64,000 nucleotides of DNA, taken from Pipra filicauda. Its lineage: Eukaryota; Chordata; Aves; Passeriformes; Pipridae. The position numbers and the translations under genes were made by a program. Positions 37,201-49,200 of this stretch are shown one piece after another. The stretch covers positions 157,501-221,500 of the forward strand of contig NW_024104520.1 of assembly GCF_003945595.2 (NCBI RefSeq). Direction: 5' to 3'. Positions within the stretch are counted from its first letter, which is position 1, and each line of letters starts with the position of its first letter. The notes beneath the pieces were generated by a model. That model was not told the origin of the DNA. It worked only from the letters and a program-made list of their open reading frames with translations, and made no database searches.

Positions 37201-40200
37201 ATCCAAATGATAAAAACAATAATTTGGATTGCAAAGAAAGGCTCAGGAAACTTCAACTGGAGGGGAAAAAGGAAAATTATCTTAAAGAAAGTTCTAAGCA
37301 GCACTGAACAGAGCCACTTGCGAGTACTCAAATTTAAAGAACATACCTATTTTGTTTCTCTATCTTCTGTGCAACAAGAAATGCAATTTCATGTTGTAAA
37401 AAATATTCTCTCATTTTAGAGGTCTGCCAGTATAACAGCCTATAGCCTTCCTCTGAATTTTTATCCATAATGAAATAAAACCTCAAGTTTCACTAAGGAT
37501 TCTATTGTTATTCTATGATACATTTAAAATCCTTATAATCAAGGGCAATTTTAGACACTTGTTGTCATATCCCTTTCCACTAAGAGGAGAATTTGAATCT
37601 GATAGGAAGAGATTATGTCTATTTCTATGTGACAAAGAGAATATAAAATACTGTGTACTTCAGAGTAAGATTTGTGGTGTGCTGGGTTCTTTCGTTTTCA
37701 TTGAGAGGACAGTAGAATTGTAGAGTCCTTTAATTTCTATGCATTTAAAAAAGAATGGATACAATTACATACTATTTCAAGATTGTGATGTTTTAGTGGC
37801 TCCAGCAACCGAGTACTGTATAGCTACCATTCTCTCCAGAGAACAAGAGAATGCATGAATTTCAGATTCAGACTATGCCTTGACTTGGGTTGTACTTTTT
37901 CTCTCACATGTCCATGAGAAAAAAATTCTCATTCTGATTTATGGATGTTACAGGATAGTTTGCACAAAAATTAATTTTGCTAAACACAAATCTCTAAACC
38001 AAACAATGATGCAAAAGAGGTACTCACATTTGATTTGTCACCACTATCAGATTCAGCTATTAAAAAAAACAGAACAAGGAAACATTAAATCTAACATAGC
38101 AAAATGTGCTTAGCCTGCAATTAAATCTACATTATATCTGTATAGGAAAGCTTCTTGTTAGTTTCCTATTCACTCCCACAACCAAATGCAAGAACGAATT
38201 GCAAGCAAATAAATCAGAAAACCAGATTACACCCATCACCAACAAAACTACTTTTTATCTGGGTATAGAGGAGCATAATATTAACTACCAGGCTCTACTC
38301 TACCACTAGCTAATGCCATCTACTTCTGGTCACAGATGTTAGCAGTGTTCAGACACTGAGTGTTACCTACCTTGTTCTACTTTTCCCTTCATGATTCAGT
38401 GCAAGGAAGGAAAAAGTACAGCAAAGCTAAAAGGATGGGACTACACTATTCAAGAGCCACAGTTACGAAGAGAACCATTGCCATTTTCTATCCAAATGTC
38501 TTTGAAAATTAGGCTGATTTAAAGAAATTAAGAAAAAGGTATTTATAGGCAAGGGATTTCTTTTGGGTGCCCGAGAACAGAGCATCACAACAATGTGCAA
38601 CCCAACAGCTCTTTGTCAACTGTGCAGCAGGAATAGATACTTTCTACGAAAGCAAGAGGTAGAACAAGTCCCCATGATCATCAGTCTTCACCCCAGCCCC
38701 GCGTCCGAAGACAGCTACAACTGGAGGCAGCGGAAGGGCTGAAGTTGGTCCTTGCGCCGCATTTACCTGACTGTGAGAAAAACTGCGAGCGCCGCCAGTT
38801 GTTGCGAACCCTAAGCGGAACCGCGGCCCCGCGGGGCGGCTCTGCAGGCAACGGCACGGAGACAAAACAAGAAACAGTGCGGTCAAAAAGCAATGACAGA
38901 CTCTGAGACCTGAGCCACCTTGGCCACAAGAGGGATTCTGACTACAGTCGCTTTGGCCCAGTCGGCCCCTGCTGGTTTACAATGGACCTGAAGATCACAT
39001 GGACTGTCTGTATTTAAATGCTACTTTTGCAACATGGCACCTGAACTTACATGAGAGCTCTAACAACTAATGCTAGTCAAGGGCAGCCACCCTTTCAAGT
39101 CTTTGCATGGTGCTTGCATTCATTCCTATTGCAGATACAGGATTTTGTGATCCTTTCAGTGCTCCATGCGCTGTGAACACTAGAGTGCAGCCGAGTCTTT
39201 CAGCACCACTCAGAAAACAGGCAAGAGACTACACTCTGTTACTTGATGTTTGGACTGATCCGTGCCTAACATAAAATGGTGTCGTTCTCAAAGTCTGTTT
39301 GGGTAGCACCTCCACACTGAAAACAAGTGAGAATTCTATTCCTTTTCAGACAATCATAGAGTGGTGTGGGCTGGACTGAACCTTGAAGATTACCTATTTT
39401 CAACTCCCCCCTGTCATGGAGGGGGACACTTTCCACTAGAACAGGTTTCTCAAAGCTCCATCCAACCTGGCCTTGAACACTTCCAGGGATGGGGCATCCA
39501 CAACTTCTCTAGGCAACCTGTTCCAGTGCTTCACCACACACAGAGTAATGTATTTCTTCCTAATATCTAACCTAAATCTACCCTCCTTCAGGTTAAAGCC
39601 TTTGCTCCTTGTCCTATCACTACGTTGCCTTGTAAAAAGTCCCTCTCCAATCTTTCCTCAACGGATCACCTTCAGGAGTTTCAAGCTTGAAAACATTGGG
39701 CTGATCAGTATATTACCTATACATAAACTAACAACTTAGGAAGTTCTCAGGAGTAAGAAAACCTTAGATGATTTTTCTTTCTTTCACAACCTACATCTAG
39801 ACATCTCTAAAATAAATATAAAATCAAACTACTAAACATTATCAATCTCAAGTAAAACTTTGTCATGAAGGTGAGGGAAAAAAAAAAGGTTCTGTTTCGA
39901 AAGAACTTGTGTTGTTGTGTTGGGCAGCAGTCAAATTCCAGGATGTGCCCAGATATGTGTATTGTTCATCTGTGAAAAGGAGCTCCACATGAGCAGCTGA
40001 GTGCAGAATGCAGATCTCCAGAAAATGTTATAGTAAGATAAAACCAATTGCTAGGCCATTTTCATCTGTGAGCAGCAGTAAGTAATACTCACTGGCATAA
40101 TACAGCTTTTATTGCTAGGCCAAGTAAATGCAAGATAGGTCTTTCTCTGCCCCCCTCCACTGTGTCATATTTCTGCTGTTGTGTTTAAGGGGGACAGCCA

Positions 40201-43200
40201 GAAGAGTCCTTTGCATCACAGAAGCCACACTACCAATATCAGTCAATGCAACTAGAAAATAGTAGCTCCCAAACCCTCTAGGCCATTGATTAGGCACTTC
40301 ACCCTGAACACCACATGCACATATCAGCTACGGTCTGCCTGAGTTCTCCAAATGCTTTTTGCTCACCTTGTAGAACAGAATTATGCAGAGTAACTTGGCT
40401 GGTCTCCGGTAGTTTCTTTAAAAACGGCAACACTACACTCCCCTTTTGTTCCAGGGCTTTTGCTTTCATCACCTGTTCAGACATTTGGGAGCAGAAAACA
40501 GCATTAAAAAACCAACAGGTTCAAAGGTTAATTTAAACCTTTCCTACTTATTTTCTGAAATAACATTATAAAAGATGAAGCCTCTATCTCCAGAATTACA
40601 ACATGGAGTTGCAGTACTGATGTCCTGTGAGTAACTGGTAGCTGTTTGCTGTTGACATTCACACTGCCCTGCACACCAAGGCTGATCCTCTAACAACATC
40701 TAACCAATATCTAACTTACCTGACGGAGCAGTACGGTCATGGCCATTTGTTCCCTCTGCCACTACCTGCACTTGTTCAGCACTTCAAAAGGGTAAGCTCC
40801 ACTGTCCACACCTCCTGGATACTCTGTCCCCCTAACAGGGGGTGGGACTGGAGTTTGTAGGTTTAGTTCTCATTTCTGGTCCAGCTAGTTTCCAGTTTTA
40901 CATGTTCAAATGCTACAAGCAGACACTGTGGAGTTCCTTTTGAGAGGGAACTCTCTGATGACCACAGGATTTGGCAACAGAAACCATACTCCAGGGTCAT
41001 TCCTTGGCAGATTGTTTTGAATGAACTCTAGAAGTGACATTATGTAGAGAAAAATATCAATTTGCACAATAAACATTTCCATGTGAGATCCTTCTTTTTT
41101 GTTTTGTTTTGTTTTCCACTCCCTCTCTTCCTTGCCCATACATACCTCTGGTGTAGGAGGGAGCTCTGCTTCCTTCTGCTGTTCCATTTCAGCTTTTTTC
41201 ACATCTTTGTTGCTTGAAGCAGCTTCCTCCAAAGGGACAGGACTGGAAAGAAATTCTAATCTCTTCACAACAGGGCTGGCACAAGCTGCAGTTGACTTGA
41301 ATTGCTTTTGATCTGAACCTAATCCATACATATAAGAGATAATATTGCAAGGTTAAGACACTTTTTGACATAAAATGTAGGTCTATTTCTTACAGTCCAC
41401 TTTCTTACTTATATTTGAGCCCATTTACAGTCTGTTTTGAAAAAACAATCTTTTTTCTTCAACACAGGCAAAATTAACCTCTCAGAGAAGACAGGGCTTT
41501 AAGAGAGAAATTCACCTGTCAAAATGTAGGTGCTTACACTTGACTTAGACATCATGGAACACCCTTCATGGTCACTAAAAACAGAGAAGTAGTCCTTGGG
41601 AAAGAGTCACACAAACTATTTCAGACACTCCTCTTTGGCTGAGTTGTAGCCTACAATGTGCCTTCTGAGCTAGGATCGCTTCACTGAAGTTGTGTGATGA
41701 ATCCTATCCTAAGATGCTACACAGAAAAGTAGCTATACCACATTGAATATGATCTCACTGTCAGCACTGGAGGATATTTCAGCTTGGTTATTTCCACTAA
41801 ATCACATCAGTTAAGCATCAGACAGCAAACAACTGTCCTAACAGGAAGTCAGACTGAAATAACCTCGTTGTCATTCAGTTCTTAAGAAAACACAAGCTGG
41901 TGCTGGGTTACGGGAGAAGGGACCATGAGCACACAAGTCTACAGCTGAGAACCGTGACACCTAGACTGCTGACAGCTGATACAACCACTGGAAGCACAGC
42001 AGTTGCCAGCATACCAGGCACTGCATAAGCACCCAGATATCTCCCAACCTCCTAAAGCAGAAGCTTCAGATCCCGTCCCCTTTTCAATCACAGCAGCAAA
42101 GGCAGCTTCTGAATGTACCTCTTTGATGGGCTAGGAGAGTGAGCTAAGGAAGTGATGCACCCTAAGGCTCCACCAAGAACCTGCACACAAGCAGAGACAA
42201 GGGCTGCTCCTGCTGCCAGGCAGATGCACCTTGCATTGGAGCAGTTCCCACATCATTAGAGGCATAGGGGCCATAGCATGTGTTCTAGTTACATGGGCCA
42301 GGACCAGTTTATTACTATGTGGGTATAACCAAAACTGTGTATTCGTCACCCTATATGTCATTTCTGATGGACTGTTAATAACGGATCACTTGCAGCAGCT
42401 GCCCAGGGCACACCCAATGACTCAGCTATGATAACTCCCCTCCACGGAGACATTAGCACCTTCATACCCAGCCTGAGGGGTCATCTCTGCTAATGGGTCA
42501 TACTGGACTGGCACAATAGGCAGCTGCAACACCTAGACCATCAAAGACTCCAAAAATATCCTATGACTCACAGAGTTAAATCACCCATTGTGAAACTCCC
42601 TGCTCTGGGGGAGGTACTGGACATTCCCACCTGAAACTGAGCATATATAATTTTGGGGTTTTAGGACTTCTGGTATCACTCATCAGATTGAGAGGAGGAC
42701 CAGAACTCCAACAACACTGCCACTGCCACTCTCGACAAGACTGCAATCATTATCTCAACACTGCCACCATATAAGGGCCAACAGGTTTTCCTTTCCTTTT
42801 ACTTTGCACCCAGGGGAACACGTGGTGCTCAGTACAGGGGCCAGCGAACATTGTTCTGTTCTCGTCCCAGGGGGCTGGATTATACATCTGTCTTTGTGCG
42901 TTAAAACCAGTTTTTCTCTGTATCGTTGCATCTATTGTAATTTATTTTTAGTAAATTGTAACTCTGACTTATAATCTCTCTCGAGTTGGGTTCATTTCTC
43001 CTGTCTGTTTACTTTCAAACCAGCACAGCATGGAATGATCTGTCTTTTATTGAACAGCAGAGGAAGTTGCATACTCTACAAGAAGTTCACACAGTTTTGA
43101 CCACATCTATCCCTCCAAAGCAGACATAATAAAAACCCCTTGTTACTTTACCATTTCAATCTTTGCAATGCTATCTCAGTTTTCCTTTCCAGCCAGTATT

Positions 43201-46200
43201 AAACTTTGTGGTCAATACTTAATGTTTAGCATTTCTCACAGCTGTGGAGCTGGAGACAAGGTAACTTTGTGATTTGTAGACAACATCAGCTCATCACTGT
43301 TGACTCTAGAGAGGAGAATTTGTTTGGTTCATCACAAGATTGCACTTTCTACATTACCTGCCAAGTGCAATCCAAGATTGTCACCCTATGTACTTTGGCA
43401 TCTACTAGCTGAAGCAATTAAGTCAGCTAATGAGCCCTTCCTAAGAGGGGAATGAGCCCTTGTTAATCTTTGGGGAATGGTACTTCATCGATGTTCACAG
43501 GTAAAGCTCAATCGTTTAAGTCACATTTATCCTCAACAAACAGGAGCATTATGCCTACATAACAATTACAGCCAGAGATCTCATTTAAATACATACTTGA
43601 TATAGTACTTTTTACTTACCCATGCCAAGCTGAACTTTGATAGACCCATTTTAAAAAATGAACCAAAAAAAAAAAAGACCATGAACTTAGTACGGTAGCA
43701 GACAGCAGACAAAGTGCCTACTCAAAGAAAATGTTTCAGAAACACACTTTTGAGGAAAACAGATTAAAATTCTACCAGAAAATTCCTTTCTCCAGATTAG
43801 GAATCATGCATAAAGGCTTTAAAGCAGAAAACTGTGAGTTTCCACAATACTGTCCATTTAAAGCCCCTATGACAACTGAAGTGCCCCTTCCTACTCTTTT
43901 TCTCCATTTCTTAATGTCTTGGAGTGGGGAGGGAGGTGTTAAACAGAAGCTATTCCTGACTGATAGCTTCTACCCTTGCTGCTTTCTAGTTACAGCACAC
44001 TGGGGCACTGGCTTTTCACTTGCACAAACAGCAAAGTGGGCAACTTGCACCCTGAGTATTGTGCAGTCAGGTGTGTCATTTCAACCACAGAATGACAGGG
44101 GCCTGTCATCCAGCCCAGGCTGGAAGGGGCCTTGACAGACCATCTACTCCCACCTTTCAAGGGAAAGGGAACCTAGAGGAGATTGTCTAGCACCCTGCCC
44201 AGCTGCACCCAAAAGAACTCCTGCCATGGGGACTCTACCACATCCCTTGGGAGGTTGCTGCAGTGAATGACTGCTCTGACTGCATGCAATTTCATTTTGT
44301 GTCGAGATTTCTGACATCTGCAGCACACCCACCTGGGGACGGGCACACCGGGCAAGCAGGGGCTGTACCGTTGGGGCTGGGCTCGGCCTGTGGGCTGGCA
44401 GCTCCATCCACTTCCACCGGGGAGGCCTGGAGAGAGGAAAACACCACAAATAGAGTAAGTGCAGTGGAAATAAAAGCATGTGCTAATTCCTCAAGGCAAT
44501 GCTTGCTGCTCTGCTTTGTAGTGCGTTCTAACTAGATCAGTTTGTAGCTCAGCAGGGCACTGAGGAGTATGCTTCAGAGCAGTATGTGCCAGTCGGATGT
44601 TGAATCACTGGACTTTAATCTCCTTTTCAAATCACTCATCATCAGCCATTAATGTGGTTGGTTTGGAATAGCTCCTACAAGCTTTTAAAATTGTAGTGTA
44701 TCTTGGATTGTGTTAGCTGGAGATAGGCATACATTTCACCCCCAGTTTCCTCTTCCAGAGTAACACAAAAATGTATGCATTAGTGAATACATAGCACATA
44801 CTAGGGTTTGAAAAGTGGCAAAGTAATTAAATACTTCCTCTATTTCACGGTTGTCTAAACAATCTGTTATCTGAAGGGAAAAGCCAGAGTTGGTATTAAA
44901 GGTAATGCAATACTTGAAACACTACTAAGAGAGGAATGAAAAAGTATGGTGAGACCATGTCAAGCCAATAATTCAAATGCCTTTGAAAAGCAAGCTTCCT
45001 GACCCGGGGCAGGGTTGTTACAGAGTTAAAACCACACTGTCAAAACAAGGGTAACACTTCAGCTGATCTATTCAGCAGCTTCCACCATCCATCCACTTTT
45101 CCAGCAGGCAAATAAAGAAAAATCTGCGGCAAAGTGATCAGCCACTTCCCAGTGCTTCTAACACCAAGAAGATCTAGAAAATGGCACATTCAACAGAGGA
45201 AAATAAAAAAAGACTGCTTTTAGAAATAAAAAGTAACATATTTCAGAAGTAGTCTGTTGTAGACTCTCTTTCCTGTCCTCTTTCCACCACTTCATCTTAT
45301 TAATAGATGCAAAGGAGGAAATCAGATGAAATTTTCTCTTTTCTGCAGGCAGGAATCAGACTTCCACCATCTGTACAGATCCTGTTTCCTATCCCTGCAG
45401 GCCCACATGAGCCTGTGGCTCCTTATCCAAACATGCCCCATGAAAAGCAGACCTGGCCTCTCACAGCTCAGTCACTGGGAACATCTGGCAGTGCCAACAG
45501 GATGGCAATACCTGTGGACACACCACAAAGCTCCAGAGAATTTTGCTGCTGGCAGAGCTTACGAATCCCTGCCTCTCCTTCTCTCTGGAGGGGGACATGC
45601 TTTGAAGAGGGGCAGAGAACATGTCTGCGAAGATGCCCTGCAAGGAAATGGTGTGGACTGGTGTGGGGCCAGGGCCAGCAACCTGGTCAAGCCCAGCAGG
45701 AATTCAGCAGTGCCAGGAAACAAAAGGAGCCTGAAGCTGTCAAGGGCTGTGCTGCCACCTCTCAGTAGGACAGGCACCACATCACAGCCAGGAGTCTCTA
45801 GAAGCGGCAGCATGTCTCATCCAGCACTTGCTGGAGTTGGCTGCCTGCCATCCTCCCCACTGTCTGGTGCTTTCCAACACACCCTCACCTCTGCCCACCA
45901 TCGCCCTCTGCCCCAGGCAAGACATGGAGACACATCCCCCACTTGTCTAAAAGCTGTTCTCAAACTAGATGAGGCAGATAGAGAAATACAGTCTCCAAAA
46001 AGATAACATGGAAGTTTCAGGATCTCCTCTCCACCATGTCCATCTGTGAATGTATCTACACCAAGAGCAAACAAGGCACAGACCTCTCCCTCCATGTTGC
46101 CCACACTCCAAAGAGGGACAGTCACTGGAGATGAGGCACAGGCTAAAACACAGGCCTCAGAGAAATGCTCCAAAGACTGCAAGTCTTGTGCCCCAGAGGT

Positions 46201-49200
46201 TTCCCTCTTGCCATCTAGTTGCTCTTTTCTCTCATATAACCCACCTTGCTTTCCCCCAGCCCATCTTGATACTAACTTGTGTTTCACTGAGAGCTTTTAC
46301 AATAAAAGCCCCAGCAGAACACTACTGCAACTAAACAAAAGTTCTCCTTCAGCCTCAGCCTCTGGCTCCAGGTACAACAGCAGCCAGCAGAGAGGCTACT
46401 GGAAATTCTTCCCAACCAACCTTGCTCAAGGCAGAAACAAGTATTTTTTTTTCTGCATGAGGACAGCCAGGCCAGTGTAACAGGCTGGCCAGAATAGGTC
46501 ATGCCATCTCTGCCCTCAGAGATTTTCAAGACTCAAATGATCAAGCCCTTAGCGACCTGTTCTGATCTCATGCGTGATCCTGCTTTGAGGACTCAGCTAG
46601 AGACCTACAACTTGAATTATTCTATATCATTCTAAAACCTACAAAACTTCGTTAAACGTAAACAAATGGCTATTATTGAGAGCTCAGGATTTGCCCTAAA
46701 CAAGGTAGATTTCACCTGGAAAAGCAAGAGGCTCCAAACCTACTGCTGCAAACCTTGTGCCCTTCCAAAGAAATTGTTGCAAATTTCAATTATTAATGTT
46801 TAGATTGTTATTATTTTTGGTGAAACAGTGGAATTCCCCCTCCACTCTCAGAAAGCAACTGTCCAAATGGAAAAATTAAAATAAATAAAGAAATTCAACT
46901 TTAATTTCAACCTTGGAGGCTTTAAAGCCATAAACGGTAATAACCACAGGCCAACAGAAAAAGTGTTAAAGTGTTACATACACTCAAGAAGGGCAACTGC
47001 TGATGTCAGCTGGGGCTGGAGAAAGAGCACGGCCACACTGGCCTCTCAGTGGGGTTAAAATGCTCAGTGAATACTGAGATGATGCATGATACACAGACAT
47101 GATGCACTTTTATCACCTCTGGGCCTAGAATCACCTCATGAACCTAAACACAGTGCTGTCATGTAGCTATCCTGCAAAAGTATAATAACTAAATCTACCC
47201 ATAACCTATATCCAGGAGGTTGAATGAGGTATCGACATAAATGTTATTTATAGAAAAAAGAAAGAGCAACTACTTGCTGCAGGAAAATGGATTTTTACAA
47301 TGGTATGCTGCAGAAGTTCTGTTCCTGCTCACGAGACTTGACTCCTTCTCCTCCCTCTGGTAAGCAATTAAACACTAGCTAAAAATATAAAACTGATTAG
47401 TAAGTAATTTATAAAAAATTTAAGTCAACTTCACTGGGGAACTCTCTCATTTCCACTAAATCTAACTCTACTTATAATACCAAGTTAATGTAACGTTATC
47501 TAGTATTTTATCCACAGGTATATGATACACTTTCTTGTGCTCATACAGTTCATAAAATATCTTTACTACCACAGACTATCACCCTTCACATTTCATAAAT
47601 ATTTTGTAAATAAATGATGATGTTATCACTGAACATGAAAAAAACACATACAAGCATTTTATTATACCTAAGTGGATCATATTTTGATGTGGACACTGAA
47701 AAACTGGATAACCTGCTGAGTGATGTTTCTGAGGTAATACAGAGGAGCTCTCATACTTTGGGATGAAGACCTCACATGGCCTCTCAGCACCTCTCTGCTG
47801 CAGCCATATGTGTTTGTGTGGGCAGAGCTCTCACTCTGCAGAGTGGCAGAGCAATTCCACACCTTGGCTCTGCTGCAGGTGCCTCTGAGGGAAGGTCATA
47901 CAACACCTGCTTGTCCACCACCACAGGCAATGAAGCCTTCAAGGGAAGTAGGAAAAACCTTGGTGCATAGGGGCTGTGATTATGTCTGCTCACTGATCCA
48001 GGCTGGCGTGAAGACTGTCCTATTAGCCCCTGAAAACTGGAGATTGCTGTCTACTTGGATCGGTGTTTTCAGTACCCTGTGCATCTAGCTACCCAGGAGT
48101 TTCCTGGTAGCTTTGCCATTTACAATTTAGAAGCCTTAGTCAATGATGGGAAATTAAAAATCACAGTTGCAGTTGTGGTTATGAGCAGATCAGTAACAGA
48201 GGACAAAGCAACACCTGGGTTCTGCTAAACAAGGTATCCATTTAACAAAGACACAAGCACAGCTGAACATACAGTGTTACCAAACACGTATTAGGCATGA
48301 AAATAAATTAGTTCAGCCTGTGAGAGATAGGATTTTTACCACATAAACTAGGATATCGGTCCAAGTATTTCTTTAATTGAGATCATACAAGCCAGAAATA
48401 GCCATATTGCCTACTGTTGTGGCAGAATCATACACCCTTATAAAACCCTAAAAATACAGTACCCGGAACACCTAACACACATAATATCACAACTTCTACA
48501 AGAATACAAACTCCAAAGGAAGTTATAGTAGAACTTTATTAGCCCTTATTGCAAATTAAATTGAAACATAGCTCAGTTAACACTGCTTGCACACAAAAAC
48601 ACGTGAAATATTGTTACTGTATTTGCAATGAAAACATGACAAAACAAGTTGTCTGGAAAGAGTGAGAATGCAGAGATATCAGGAAGAAGCAGGTTAGAAC
48701 TACAATTTAAATTCTGTAAAATCATTTAGGAATGAAATCGGTTGTGGTATCAATAGCCACATGTAAAAATTGCCTGATACATCTTTTAAACTTCTGTGAT
48801 TCGAATTCTACACATATCATTGACTTTAAAATTTTCATACGATGATTTCCTCACCAAATTAGTGTTTTCAGTTGTTGTGAGTAGTAATGGTGGCATGACT
48901 TTGGGCTGCCACCACTAAGTTTCTTGCATCCTATGTTAGTATATTACTACAGTCAGAACATTGCTTTGACAGGTTAAGCCATCTGCCAGCTATATAATGC
49001 TATACTCAGGCCATCTATTACAACCAGAGATCAGGGTAATCAGTAACTGACAGAGAAGCCTTGAAAATGTTGCAAGAAATAGTGTGAAGTATTCCTGATA
49101 GTCATTACAGTTATTAATGCTCAACTGGGATGTAAAATAAGCTCCTGTCACTCACAGACACTGAAAAGGGCATGGCTGTCTGGTGGACAGGAGACAGGCA

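Larger units (their letters stand above)
41319..44332 (-). other. LIMCH1 intron W5-W6
   Basis: 3.0 kb, the most repeat-loaded intron here. It carries the LTR-like remnant (about 42370-43027) and the CR1-like fragment (44086-44325). The rest is unremarkable. Confidence 0.7.

Noticed and set aside
44144..44479. 111-codon minus-strand frame overlapping exon W5
   Set aside because: It is a different frame from the one that links W4 and W6 in phase, and it runs through the CR1-like fragment.
45326..46006. 226-codon plus-strand frame, the longest in the window, as an antisense gene
   Set aside because: No known domain, no conserved-looking core, and overlapping open frames on both strands; kept only as a low-interest observation.
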